Shown: positions 7,484 through 15,524, counted from the first letter of the stretch. The stretch: DNA of 18,491 bases from Clostridia bacterium (GCA_900754795.1 CAAEEA010000055.1:1-18491); one strand, 5' to 3'. Program-made: numbers and translations. The notes: generated by a model from the letters alone, not told the origin.

Positions 7484-8131
7484 TCCGGCAATTATTTTTA
7501 CAAGCAGAAGCCTGCCCTCGCTGACCGAAACTTTAGCTGTATGTCCGGGCAGTACTTCGTTACTGACGCCGTACTGATACTCGCATGTGATCTCTCCGCC
7601 TCTGAGGGGAAACTTCGAGTTTTCGATTGTAATGCCTTTAGCCGTGCCTGATATGTTGAGCAGTGAAAAGTAAGGAAAAGAGTCCTCTATGAAAGCCGGT
7701 TCTGACGAGACGATCTCCATGAGAGAATAATCGTCGGCTATGACAGCTTTCTTGCCCAGCGAGTCAAGCATGAGCAGTATTGAGGTATTGGCGAGAGTAT
7801 GATCGAGCCTCTGACCGACGACGCCTGCAAGAAGAAAATCTTCAAAACCTCTTCGCAGAGCTTCTTTTACGGCAAAGACCGTATCGGTGTCGTCTTTTTC
7901 CCGCGGAAGAGCTATCACCTCCGGCGTACTGTTCCCGCGGTCTGACATGCCGGATGATGGAGCGGGATAGGAGTCGAAATCGCCGACGATAAGATCGGGC
8001 TCTATGCAAAGCCCCTCTCTGTGGCGCAGACCGCAGTCGCAGAAAATATTATAGTCGCTTTCTCTTAGATACCCGGCTATGAGGCGGTAGTTCTCTATTT
8101 CGGCTCCGCCTATGATTACGCATCTTTTCAT
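7481..8131 (-). CDS. thiN: Thiamine diphosphokinase
   Basis: A 216-residue thiamine pyrophosphokinase that makes TPP from free thiamine and ATP in the cytoplasm. Family landmarks are PDLIVGDFDS (45-54), EKDDTDTVFAVKEAL (78-92) and GQRLDHTLAN (106-115), the acidic metal/nucleotide sites and the thiamine site of the family. The C-terminal half is the usual beta-rich substrate domain. The start at 8131 has GAAAGGCG about six bases upstream. It is the last gene of the thi cluster, but a 256-bp gap with hairpins separates it from thiC, so it may have its own transcript; no convincing promoter was seen in the gap. Because ThiN acts on thiamine and not on thiamine phosphate, the pathway needs a phosphatase. 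Confidence 0.93.
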   Translation of the reverse strand: MKRCVIIGGAEIENYRLIAGYLRESDYNIFCDCGLRHREGLCIEPDLIVGDFDSYPAPSSGMSDRGNSTPEVIALPREKDDTDTVFAVKEALRRGFEDFLLAGVVGQRLDHTLANTSILLMLDSLGKKAVIADDYSLMEIVSSEPAFIEDSFPYFSLLNISGTAKGITIENSKFPLRGGEITCEYQYGVSNEVLPGHTAKVSVSEGRLLLVKIIAG

Positions 8132-8165
8132 GTGAACGCCTTTCGCATATCAGGCAGAGGGAACA

Positions 8166-8343
8166 GCCAAAGTCCCCAATTTGGATGTAAATATCCGTTA
8201 ATAGTGACTTTGAACTGGTGAAATCCCCAACTGCCTTGAAATTTATATGATAGAGGGACTTTTTGCCGCGGTGCACATGAGCAGCGCCGTAAAAGTCCCA
8301 TAATTTATTCAAAGAAGAAAGTTATGGGGACGCAAGTCCCCAA
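8166..8343. repeat. REP-like cluster of GTCCCC hairpins in the thiC-thiN gap
   Basis: The 8132-8387 gap holds no gene but a set of related short palindromes. CCAAA/TTTGG (8167-8171 with 8180-8184) encloses GTCCCCAA. GGGACTTTT (8255-8263) pairs perfectly with AAAAGTCCC (8291-8299), with an inner GGTGC/GCGCC stem. GGGGAC (8326-8331) pairs with GTCCCC (8336-8341) around a GCAA tetraloop. On the - strand TTGGGGACTT or a one-base variant recurs at 8343-8334, 8230-8221 and 8179-8170. Such repeated hairpins resemble REP elements mobilised by IS200-like transposases, or a decayed miniature transposon. They have no T-run on the - strand, so they are poor terminators, but they could stabilise the thiC mRNA end. 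Confidence 0.45.
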
Positions 8344-8387
8344 CAGGGTTCTTTTTTTGAATTAAAAGGGATTTTAGGCGAACAGGC

Positions 8388-9692
8388 TCACAGTATATCA
8401 ATATATTCTCCGCTTAGAGCCTTGTTCATGCTGCGGACAGCGCAGAACTTGCCGCACATGGAACAGCTGTCGTCATGCTCCGGCTTTCTGTCATTCCGGA
8501 TGGCTCTGGCTGTATCCGGATCAATAGAACATTCCCACTGCTTCTCCCAGTCAAAGGTGCGGCGGGCTTCGGCCATCTCATCGTCAATATCTCTGGCATG
8601 AGGCAGCCCCTTGGCGATGTCAGCGGCATGAGCCGCGATCTTGGAGGCGATGATTCCCTGCTTGACATCGTTTACATCAGGCAGGGCAAGGTGTTCAGCC
8701 GGAGTGACATAACAGAGAAAAGCCGCGCCGGACATGGCTGCCACCGCGCCTCCTATGGCGGCGGTTATGTGGTCGTAACCGGGAGCGATGTCGGTGACTA
8801 TGGGACCCAGCACATAAAACGGCGCGCCCATGCATATGCTCTGCTGTATCTTCATGTTGGCGGCCACCTGGTCGAGGGACATGTGACCCGGTCCTTCAAC
8901 CATGACCTGAACGTCTTTTTTCCACGCGCGCCTGGTCAGTTCGCCGAGACGGACGAGTTCCTCGATCTGGCACACATCGCCGCCGTCGGCAAGACATCCG
9001 GGACGGCAGGCGTCGCCCAGCGAGATCGTCACATCGTATTCGCGGCAGATGTCCAGAATTTCGTCGTAATACTCATAAAACGGATTTTCTTCTCCGGTCA
9101 TCGTCATCCAGGCAAAAACAAGAGAACCGCCCCGGGAAACTATGTTCATCTTGCGTTTGTGAGTTTTTATCTGATCTATGGTCTTGCGGGTAATGCCGCA
9201 GTGAAGAGTCACGAAGTCAACTCCGTCTTCGGCGTGGAGGCGGATCACGTCAATAAAATCTTTAGCCGAAAGAGTGGCCAGATCTCTTTGGTAGTGGATT
9301 ACGCTGTCGTATACCGGCACCGTGCCGATCATGGCGGGACACTCTTTTGTCAGTTTGCGGCGGAAAGGTCCGGTATCGCCGTGGGAAGAAAGATCCATTA
9401 TGGCTTCGGCTCCCAGGTCGACGGCTGCCATGACTTTTTTCATTTCTGTGTCATAATCTTTGCAGTCCCTGGAAACCCCCAGATTAACGTTTATCTTGGT
9501 TCGGAGAGCAGATCCGACACCGTTTGGATCTATGCAGGTGTGAAGTCTGTTGGCGCATATCACGGCCTGGCCTCTTGCTACCAGGTCACGGATAAATTCT
9601 TCTGAGCGGTATTCCTTTGCGGCGACGGCTTTCATTTCAGGTGTGATAATGCCGCGGCGGGCGGCATCCATCTGAGTAGTGTAATTTCTCAT
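8388..9692 (-). CDS. thiC: Phosphomethylpyrimidine synthase (radical SAM)
   Basis: A 434-residue ThiC of the short form without the long N-terminal extension. It rearranges aminoimidazole ribotide into HMP phosphate using S-adenosylmethionine and a [4Fe-4S] cluster. Landmarks are INVNLGVSRD, AIMDLSSHGD, VDFVTLHCGI, SRGGSLVFAWM, SLGDACRPGC, VEGPGHMSLDQV, FYVLGPIVTDIAPGYDHI and GAAFLCYVTPAEHL. The C-terminal cluster motif reads CSMCGKFC, giving C-x2-C-x3-C, one residue tighter than the C-x2-C-x4-C of the E. coli type. Start ATG 9692 has AAAGGAAA six bases upstream. It lies 15 bases after thiD. Confidence 0.97.
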   Translation of the reverse strand: MRNYTTQMDAARRGIITPEMKAVAAKEYRSEEFIRDLVARGQAVICANRLHTCIDPNGVGSALRTKINVNLGVSRDCKDYDTEMKKVMAAVDLGAEAIMDLSSHGDTGPFRRKLTKECPAMIGTVPVYDSVIHYQRDLATLSAKDFIDVIRLHAEDGVDFVTLHCGITRKTIDQIKTHKRKMNIVSRGGSLVFAWMTMTGEENPFYEYYDEILDICREYDVTISLGDACRPGCLADGGDVCQIEELVRLGELTRRAWKKDVQVMVEGPGHMSLDQVAANMKIQQSICMGAPFYVLGPIVTDIAPGYDHITAAIGGAVAAMSGAAFLCYVTPAEHLALPDVNDVKQGIIASKIAAHAADIAKGLPHARDIDDEMAEARRTFDWEKQWECSIDPDTARAIRNDRKPEHDDSCSMCGKFCAVRSMNKALSGEYIDIL

Positions 9693-9707
9693 GGGTTTTC
9701 CTTTCAG

Positions 9708-10520
9708 TTAAACAGAATCAGGTGTGCTGGCAAAACAGCCGGTAAGATTAAAAGCGTGGTTCATGGGACCCGCGCCCTTACCCAGGTCGAGCATGGCGGC
9801 CAGGGCGCCTGAGATATATTCTTTGGCCCGGGATACGGCTTCGTCAGTTTCAAAGCCTTTTGCGAGGTTGGCAGCTATGGCGCTGGAAAAAGTACAGCCT
9901 GTGCCGTGGGTGTTCGGATTGTCGACGCGCTTTCCCATAAACCAGCGGGGACCTTTCGCGTCATAGAGAAGGTCGTTGGCGTCGTTGACGCTGTGGCCTC
10001 CCTTAAGGAGCACGGCGCATCCGAAACGGTCAAATATGACCGCGGCGGCTTTTTCCATGTCATGCTCGTTTCTGATCTTTATGCCGGAAAGGATGGCCGC
10101 TTCAGGTATGTTCGGCGTGGTAAGATCCGCGAGGGGCAGGAGCTTTTCGCACAGAACGGCTACCGCGTCGTCGGCGATGAGTCTTGCGCCGCTGGTAGAG
10201 ACCATTACGGGATCCGCCACTATGTTGGACGCTTTGTAATACTTCAGCTTTTCGGTTATGACGTTTATGAGTCCGGCGGAAGATACCATTCCTATCTTAA
10301 CGGCGTCGGGGAAAATATCTTCAAATACGGCGTCGATCTGCCGGGCGAGAAAGTCCGGCGTGGATTCGAGTATGCCGCTTACTCCCGTTGTGTTTTGAGC
10401 TGTCAGTGCCGTAACGGCGCTCATGGCGAACACACCGTTCATGGTCATGGTCTTGATGTCTGCCTGTATGCCGGCGCCTCCGCTTGAATCGCTGCCTGCT
10501 ATGGTAAGAGCGGTTTTCAT
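9708..10520 (-). CDS. thiD: Hydroxymethylpyrimidine/phosphomethylpyrimidine kinase
   Basis: A 270-residue ribokinase-fold enzyme that phosphorylates HMP and HMP phosphate to HMP diphosphate, the pyrimidine substrate of ThiE. Landmarks are the N-terminal TIAGSDSSGGAGIQADIKT, the ALTAQNTTGV segment, VADPVMVSTSGARL, and the C-terminal anion-hole motif NTHGTGCTFSSAIAANLAKG. It has full length. GAAAGGAG lies upstream of ATG 10520, which overlaps the stop of the HAD gene by four bases. Confidence 0.96.
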   Translation of the reverse strand: MKTALTIAGSDSSGGAGIQADIKTMTMNGVFAMSAVTALTAQNTTGVSGILESTPDFLARQIDAVFEDIFPDAVKIGMVSSAGLINVITEKLKYYKASNIVADPVMVSTSGARLIADDAVAVLCEKLLPLADLTTPNIPEAAILSGIKIRNEHDMEKAAAVIFDRFGCAVLLKGGHSVNDANDLLYDAKGPRWFMGKRVDNPNTHGTGCTFSSAIAANLAKGFETDEAVSRAKEYISGALAAMLDLGKGAGPMNHAFNLTGCFASTPDSV

Positions 10521-11194
10521 AGGGACTCTCCTTTCTGATCTATGTAAGCGTATAATTTTTGCCTGTTTGATTCAGAAAAATCTTCCAGAAACAGATTGGA
10601 TATATTCCGAAGTTCATCCTGTGATCTTTCGGAGCTGTCATATACTCCGACAAGGTCAAAGCCGTCCGCCGCCGCGGTCTTCGCGGCGTAGAGAGCGTCC
10701 TCAAATACCAGGATCTCCCGCGGCTCATATCCGAGATGAGAAGCGGCCTCCCTGTAGATTTGAGGCCGGTCTTTGCTGCTGCCTACGGAAGAACATGTAA
10801 ATATTTCAGAAAAAAAACCTCTTACTTCACATCTTTTTAGAGCAGCCTCCACAAGATATTTGTCCGTAGCCGTGGCTATGCACATGGAAATCCCGCGGGA
10901 GCGCAGACCATGGAGCATGGCTTCCGCGCCGGCTTTCAGGATCAGTTCTTCACGATAATATTTTTCGACCATTTTGTTAACTCCCGCCATGATCTCATCC
11001 ACGGAGCGGGTGACTCCGTAGGCTTTGCGGTAGTAACAGGCGGTCTGATAAAGACTCATGGCGCGGAAAGTTTCATTGAGATTTTCCCGCGGTTCATATC
11101 CTATGGAACGGAGGTACCGTTCGCCTATGGTGGCCCATACGAACATGGAGTTGAGCAGTGTGCCGTCAAGATCAAATATGGCTCCTTTTATCAA
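10517..11194 (-). CDS. HAD-family phosphatase in the thi operon; candidate thiamine-phosphate phosphatase
   Basis: A 225-residue HAD subfamily I hydrolase with an alpha-helical cap. The four HAD motifs are present: FDLDGT with nucleophile Asp8 and acid/base Asp10, Thr108/Thr110 in IATATD, Lys141 in SSKDRP, and E165-D166 in VFEDAL. The start is the rare TTG at 11194, since MIKGAIFDLDGT is the normal beginning of the family and AGGAGGTG sits upstream. It overlaps both thiE and thiD by four bases, so it is translationally coupled in the middle of the pathway. HAD phosphatases clustered with thi genes, and plant TH2, are known to hydrolyse thiamine phosphate where ThiL is absent. The assignment here is inference from context; beta-phosphoglucomutase-like or general sugar-phosphate activity is the alternative. 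Confidence 0.85.
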   Translation of the reverse strand: MIKGAIFDLDGTLLNSMFVWATIGERYLRSIGYEPRENLNETFRAMSLYQTACYYRKAYGVTRSVDEIMAGVNKMVEKYYREELILKAGAEAMLHGLRSRGISMCIATATDKYLVEAALKRCEVRGFFSEIFTCSSVGSSKDRPQIYREAASHLGYEPREILVFEDALYAAKTAAADGFDLVGVYDSSERSQDELRNISNLFLEDFSESNRQKLYAYIDQKGESL

Positions 11195-11826
11195 AGGTCA
11201 AACACCTCCTTTGCTTTTTCTTTCATGGACGCGGCGGCCCGGTATATATCCGGCGCACCGAAGACCGCCGATATGACGGCGGCTCCGGCGGCTCCCAGGC
11301 CTCGCAGTTCCCATATGTTTTTTTCATCTATTCCGCCGATCGCCACGACCGGGACGGACACAGATCCGCATATTGAACGGAGCTGCCGGGGCGTTACGCG
11401 CGCGGCGTCTTTTTTTGTCGGAGACGGGAATACGGCCCCTACTCCGAGATAGTCGGCCCCATCCTTTTCGGCGGCAAGCGCGCGGCTTTCTGTCTTTGCG
11501 GTAGCGCCGATTATAAAGTCGTCTCCCGCCAGTTCCCGGGCTTTTGATACAGGCATATCATCAGCGCCGAGGTGAACTCCGTCAGCTCCGCTTTTGAGGG
11601 CAACGGAGAGATTGTCGTTTATGATGAGGGGAACCCGGTATCTGTGACAGAGGTCTCTGATGAGGGAGGCTTTTTTGATGTAGCTTTCTTCATCGAGTTC
11701 TTTTTCTCTGAGCTGTATCATGGTCGCTCCGCCTTTGAGGGCTTCTTCTACCCGCCGGTAAAGAGAATCCCCCTCACGGTTATCTGTTATTGCGTACAGC
11801 AGAAGCATTTCTTTTTTAAATTTCAT
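11191..11826 (-). CDS. thiE: Thiamine phosphate synthase
   Basis: A 211-residue TIM-barrel enzyme that joins HMP diphosphate and thiazole phosphate carboxylate to give thiamine phosphate. Landmarks are LYAITD at the start, GATMIQLREKELDEESY, VPLIINDNLSVAL, GADGVHLGADD, DYLGVGAVFPSPTK (the substrate-binding loop) and VPVVAIGGI. ATG 11826 is preferred to an in-frame TTG three bases earlier because AAGGAGGG lies five bases before the ATG. It overlaps the end of tenI by 11 bases and the HAD start by four. Of the two ThiE/TenI-family genes here this is the one with the synthase-type PSPTK loop. Confidence 0.95.
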   Translation of the reverse strand: MKFKKEMLLLYAITDNREGDSLYRRVEEALKGGATMIQLREKELDEESYIKKASLIRDLCHRYRVPLIINDNLSVALKSGADGVHLGADDMPVSKARELAGDDFIIGATAKTESRALAAEKDGADYLGVGAVFPSPTKKDAARVTPRQLRSICGSVSVPVVAIGGIDEKNIWELRGLGAAGAAVISAVFGAPDIYRAAASMKEKAKEVFDL

Positions 11827-12463
11827 CAAAACCCTCCTTGGCGGGTATTTCTCCGGCGCCCGGATCCGCGGCCTTTCTGAGGAGAAAGATCAGTTCCGCA
11901 GGATCTTCCCATGTCATAGCCGGGCTCATCACCATTGCCCCGTCTGCTCCGGCGTCCCGGACCGCCGCGATATTTGAAGGAGATATACCTCCGATGGCAT
12001 ATACCGGTACCGGAGACAGCCGGCAGATCTCCCGCAGAAAATCCGTGCCTCTTCCGGGCGTTCCGGCTTTGCATTCCGTGTCAAATATGTGGCCGGCGGT
12101 TATATAAGAAGCGCCAAGGGAGACGGCTTCTTCGGCTTCCGCCGCCGAATGACATGAAACTCCGATTGAGGAGAACCTGTTTTTTTCTTCCCGAGTCAGG
12201 GATCTCAGCTTGCCTGCGGGAAAATGGACTGTCGTTCCGTCCGAAGCGGCGGCTGCTCCGGCGGAGCCGTGGAGTATACAGGGTATATTGTATTTTTGGC
12301 ATATCTCAGAGACGGAAGCGGCCAGACCGGCGTATTCAGCGTTACTGAGATCTTTTTCTCTGAGGATAACGGCGTCAGGTCCGGCGGCGGCCAGTTTTTC
12401 AATCCTCGTCAAAAAAGGTTCCCGGCACAGCTTCCTGTCGGTAACACAGATTATCTTAAACAT
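11816..12463 (-). CDS. tenI: Thiazole tautomerase TenI
   Basis: A 215-residue member of the ThiE/TenI family. It lacks the P-S/T-P-T-K loop of ThiE and instead has AGHIFDTECKAGTPGRG, close to the TenI signature (HIFET-CK-G-GRG). Other landmarks are FKIICVTDRKLC, DAVILREKDL, YAIGGISPSNIAAV and DGAMVMS. TenI converts the thiazole product of ThiG to its aromatic tautomer, which helps ThiE. ATG 12463 is chosen because the barrel begins there. An ATG at 12475 is possible, and upstream in-frame codons only shadow thiH. No strong ribosome binding site is visible, and the eight-base overlap with thiH implies translational coupling. Confidence 0.87.
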   Translation of the reverse strand: MFKIICVTDRKLCREPFLTRIEKLAAAGPDAVILREKDLSNAEYAGLAASVSEICQKYNIPCILHGSAGAAAASDGTTVHFPAGKLRSLTREEKNRFSSIGVSCHSAAEAEEAVSLGASYITAGHIFDTECKAGTPGRGTDFLREICRLSPVPVYAIGGISPSNIAAVRDAGADGAMVMSPAMTWEDPAELIFLLRKAADPGAGEIPAKEGFDEI

Positions 12464-13724
12464 AGAGATAGTCATTGAGAACCGGCTGCAGACCCTCGCC
12501 CTCGATATCCCTGTACATGGTTTCGAGACTGCGGTTATCGTCGATTTCAAACTGCTCGTCACCCTGCAGGCCGTTCTGCTCCTTTCCGCTGTATTTACTC
12601 TCATGGTCGCCGATCCCGGTGGAAACTCCCGCCGACACTTTTGTGGCGGCTATACGGACAATACCGTCACGGAAACGGGCGCTCTCGCGGGAAGACACGG
12701 TTATGCCCGCAAACGGCAGAAACAGCCTGTAGGCGCAGAGTATCTGGCAGAGCTGGGTTTCATGCACGTCCAGCGGGTTTATCTTATCATTGTTGATGAT
12801 AGGTCTCAGCCTCGGACATGAAAGTGAAATCTCAGCGTGAGGATATTTTCTCTGGATAAAATATGCGTGAAGTCCCGTGGCCAGAGCGTCTCTGCGGAAA
12901 TCAGAAAGTCCCAGCAAAGCTGAAAAAGCCACGCCCCGCATACCGCCCATCAGCGCCCTTTCCTGCGCGTCGAACCGGTAAGGCCATACTCTCTTGTGCC
13001 CCATGAGGTGGAGAGATTCATACCTGTCGGGATCGTAAGTTTCCTGAAAAACCGTCACGTAGTCTGCTCCGCATTCATGGAGAAACGCGTATTCATCGCT
13101 GTTGACGGGATATATTTCAAGACCCACCGTGCGAAAATATTCGCGGGCCAGCTTACATGCCTCTCCGATGTATTTTATGTCGCTTTCTTTGCGGCTTTCT
13201 CCGGTGAGGATCAGTATCTCCTCCATTCCGCTGTCGGCGATAATCTTCATTTCCCGCCGGATCTGTTCCATAGACAGCTTCATGCGGTTTATGTGATTGT
13301 AACAGTTGAATCCGCAGTAAACGCAGTAGTTTTCGCAGTAATTGGCTATGTAAAGGGGTGTGAACACATATACGGTATTGCCGAAATGTCTGCCTGTCTC
13401 TGTTCTGGCTTTTGCCGCCATCTCCTCAAGAAAAGGTTCGGCGGCAGGGGACAGGAGAACTTTGAAGTCCTCAATATCGCATGTTCGGCGGCTGAGGGCA
13501 GCCCTTACGTCGTCAGCGGTGTATCTGTCATAATCATAAGCGCTGACGCGGCTCATAACCTGTTCTCTTATATCCGAATTTATGACTTCCATGCCGGGCA
13601 TGTATTCCATATGGTTTTTGCGGGAGGACGGATCAGTCTCCAGCCGGTGCTTTTTAGCGAGCGCTTCAGGTGACAGAAAACGCGAGTCGACAAAAAACTG
13701 ATTTTCTTTTTTCTGATTATCCAT
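12456..13724 (-). CDS. thiH: 2-iminoacetate synthase (tyrosine lyase, radical SAM)
   Basis: A 422-residue radical SAM enzyme that cleaves tyrosine to 2-iminoacetate and p-cresol, giving ThiG its glycine-derived unit. This is the anaerobic alternative to glycine oxidase ThiO. The cluster motif is C130-x3-C134-x2-C137, followed by GFNCYNHINRMKL. Other landmarks are EEILILTGESRKESDIKYI, VGLEIYPVNSDEY, FQETYDP and SLSCPRLRP. HydG is a close relative, but the length and the position between thiG and tenI support ThiH. AAGGAGG lies eight bases before ATG 13724, overlapping the end of thiG. Confidence 0.96.
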   Translation of the reverse strand: MDNQKKENQFFVDSRFLSPEALAKKHRLETDPSSRKNHMEYMPGMEVINSDIREQVMSRVSAYDYDRYTADDVRAALSRRTCDIEDFKVLLSPAAEPFLEEMAAKARTETGRHFGNTVYVFTPLYIANYCENYCVYCGFNCYNHINRMKLSMEQIRREMKIIADSGMEEILILTGESRKESDIKYIGEACKLAREYFRTVGLEIYPVNSDEYAFLHECGADYVTVFQETYDPDRYESLHLMGHKRVWPYRFDAQERALMGGMRGVAFSALLGLSDFRRDALATGLHAYFIQRKYPHAEISLSCPRLRPIINNDKINPLDVHETQLCQILCAYRLFLPFAGITVSSRESARFRDGIVRIAATKVSAGVSTGIGDHESKYSGKEQNGLQGDEQFEIDDNRSLETMYRDIEGEGLQPVLNDYLYV

Positions 13725-13736
13725 TTTACAGCCTCC

Positions 13737-14507
13737 TTAGTCCCTGAGGAATCCCGTCAGAGGGTCAGATGAGGAAGCTCCCCGGGTAAGCACTCTGCCC
13801 AGCCCCGAAAGATAAGCTTTGCGACCTGCCTCTATGGCCTGACGAAAAGCCGCGGCCATCAGGGGGAGGTCTCCGGCCGTGGCAAGGGCAGTGTTGGCCA
13901 TTATGGCCGCGGCGCCCATTTCCATCGCCTCGCAGGCCTGAGATGGTCTGCCTATGCCGGCGTCTACGATGACAGGAAGATCTATTTCATCTATGAGTAT
14001 CTGTATAAATTCTCTGGTCGCCAGCCCTCTGTTAGATCCGATAGGAGATCCCAGAGGCATGATCGCCGAAGCCCCTGCTGAAACCATATCTCGGGCGGCA
14101 TTCAGATCGGGATACATGTAAGGCATAACCACAAAACCTTCTTTGGCGAGGATCTCCGTGGCTTTAATCGTTTCCTGGTTGTCCGGAAGCAGATATTTTG
14201 TGTCACGCATGATCTCGATCTTGATAAAATCGCCGCACCCCAGTTCTCTCGCCAGTCTGGCTATGCGGACGGCTTCTTCGGCGTTTCGGGCGCCGCTGGT
14301 GTTTGGAAGCAGAGTCACGCCCTCGGGTATGTAGTCGAGGATGTTTTCCTGCTCCCGGGTGTTCGCCCGGCGAACGGCCAGAGTTATTATCTGAGCTCCG
14401 GCGTCTCTGACGGCGGCTTCTATGAGTTTGAGAGAATATTTTCCCGAACCGAGAATAAACCGCGAGTCAAAGCTGCGGCCTCCGATGATGAGTTTATCGT
14501 CTTTCAT
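13737..14507 (-). CDS. thiG: Thiazole synthase
   Basis: A 256-residue TIM-barrel enzyme that forms the thiazole phosphate ring from deoxyxylulose phosphate, 2-iminoacetate and ThiS thiocarboxylate. Landmarks are RFILGSGKY (17-24), the LLPNTSGARNAEEAV segment, the Schiff-base Lys96 in FIKIEIMRD, GASAIMPLGSPIGSNRGL and PVIVDAGIGRPSQA. It has full length. AGAAGGTAA precedes ATG 14507. A 53-base spacer separates it from thiF, the largest gap among thiS-thiC. Confidence 0.97.
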   Translation of the reverse strand: MKDDKLIIGGRSFDSRFILGSGKYSLKLIEAAVRDAGAQIITLAVRRANTREQENILDYIPEGVTLLPNTSGARNAEEAVRIARLARELGCGDFIKIEIMRDTKYLLPDNQETIKATEILAKEGFVVMPYMYPDLNAARDMVSAGASAIMPLGSPIGSNRGLATREFIQILIDEIDLPVIVDAGIGRPSQACEAMEMGAAAIMANTALATAGDLPLMAAAFRQAIEAGRKAYLSGLGRVLTRGASSSDPLTGFLRD

Positions 14508-14560
14508 TTATGATTACCTTCTTTCTGTTGTGGGTCTTGTTTTATAAGGCGTACAGAGAT

Positions 14561-15265
14561 TTATGCCTCTGTCTGACCGGCCAGTATCCTGAGCGCCATG
14601 TTGGCCTGATGAGCGGCGCAGAGGGCTACTCTCGCCGAAATCAGCCCGGGGCGTTCAGCCGCGTCGCTGACGCCGTCTCCGCAGATAAAAAATCTTTCTG
14701 ACATCCGGCGGGTCTTTATGGCGTTGGAACTGCCGAGACCGGCCATTCCCGAAGAAGCAATGATATACTTTTGAGGAAACTTTTCCAGCACGTTGTTTAC
14801 AACCATTGCTTTTGCGGCCGGATCGTCAAAAGCCTCGCAGATTATGCCGGCTTTGCCAAGCAGTGCAAAGACAGATGACATCCCTGCCCGGCAATCTGAT
14901 TCGGGTGAACGGTCAAAACTTGCTTCCGTTATCTTTTCGGTCACGGTGATGAGATCCGCGTAAGGAGCGATTTCAAGCAGATTTTCCCTGAGAGCTTCCG
15001 TTTTCAGCATGCCTGTCTGACAGGCTTTGTACTGCTGTCTGTTCAGGTTTGTCACATCCACACGGTCAAAGTCTGCCAGAATGAGGCGGCCTACGCCGGC
15101 TCTCGCCAGCATTACGGCAATGTTTGAACCGAGACCGCCGAGGCCCAGGATCGCTACCGTGGCTCCGGCAAAAGCCTTTTGGAGATCCGGACCTGTTCTA
15201 CGGGCAAGGGCGTCTTCCATTTCCCGGCGGCCGGGCACCTGTCTGTCTGTGAAATAACCGTTCAT
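14561..15265 (-). CDS. thiF: ThiS adenylyltransferase, short ThiF
   Basis: A 234-residue E1-like enzyme that adenylates the C terminus of ThiS with ATP. Landmarks are the nucleotide loop GLGGLGSN (41-48), ADFDRVDVTNLNRQQY (64-79) and the SSGMAGLGSSN segment. It lacks the CxxC zinc pairs of E. coli ThiF, as expected of the shorter clostridial version found beside thiS, thiG and thiH. GGAGG lies within the last codons of thiS and the genes are one base apart. It could in principle be a YgdL/TcdA-like E1 protein, but the position argues for ThiF. Confidence 0.92.
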   Translation of the reverse strand: MNGYFTDRQVPGRREMEDALARRTGPDLQKAFAGATVAILGLGGLGSNIAVMLARAGVGRLILADFDRVDVTNLNRQQYKACQTGMLKTEALRENLLEIAPYADLITVTEKITEASFDRSPESDCRAGMSSVFALLGKAGIICEAFDDPAAKAMVVNNVLEKFPQKYIIASSGMAGLGSSNAIKTRRMSERFFICGDGVSDAAERPGLISARVALCAAHQANMALRILAGQTEA

Positions 15266-15266
15266 G

Positions 15267-15461
15267 TCAGCCGCCTCCTACAAAGCTGACCACTTCAACG
15301 CTGTCCCCTTCTGCTAAACGCCTTTGGTCATAGTCTGCTTTTGGAACGATGATCCCGTTGATCTCCACGGCTACACGGTCGCGGTCGTAGCCGGCGTCGC
15401 TCAGATAACCGGCTATGGTCATTCCTTCGGCGGCGATATTCTCGCCGTTGATTCTGATCAT
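15267..15461 (-). CDS. thiS: Sulfur carrier protein ThiS
   Basis: A 64-residue beta-grasp protein that carries sulfur as a C-terminal thiocarboxylate to ThiG. It starts MIRINGENI and ends VVSFVGGG, giving the required C-terminal Gly-Gly. VAVEINGIIVPKADY is the usual middle segment. ATG 15461 with GGAGG six bases upstream is chosen over an in-frame TTG at 15479, which lies inside the terminator tail. It is the first gene after the TPP riboswitch. Confidence 0.95.
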   Translation of the reverse strand: MIRINGENIAAEGMTIAGYLSDAGYDRDRVAVEINGIIVPKADYDQRRLAEGDSVEVVSFVGGG

Positions 15462-15476
15462 AATTTCCTCCGTAAG

Positions 15477-15506
15477 CAAAAGGGAATTGCCGATCTGGCA
15501 ATTCCC
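15477..15506 (-). terminator. Intrinsic terminator of the TPP riboswitch expression platform
   Basis: On the - strand a perfect 10-bp stem GGGAATTGCC/GGCAATTCCC (15506-15497 with 15491-15482) closes a five-base loop and is followed by four T bases. It lies between the aptamer and the thiS ribosome binding site. It should stop transcription when TPP is bound. Confidence 0.85.
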
Positions 15507-15524
15507 GGTGAAATCTTTTTTGTT

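Noticed and set aside
8049..8312. Small - strand open frame upstream of thiN
   Set aside because: It overlaps the thiN coding start in another frame and runs through the hairpin repeats; no ribosome binding site or homology pattern.
8326..8343. GGGGAC-GCAA-GTCCCC hairpin as a terminator after thiC
   Set aside because: On the - strand no T-run follows. The T-run at 8352-8358 is on the + strand, where no gene ends.
8475..9605. Long open frame on the + strand, 376 codons
   Set aside because: It lies antisense to thiC, a highly conserved gene. The translation is His/Val-rich with no family resemblance.
12464..12604. N-terminal extension of TenI to 12604
   Set aside because: The extra 47 residues only shadow the end of thiH and do not resemble the family. 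The barrel starts at 12463.
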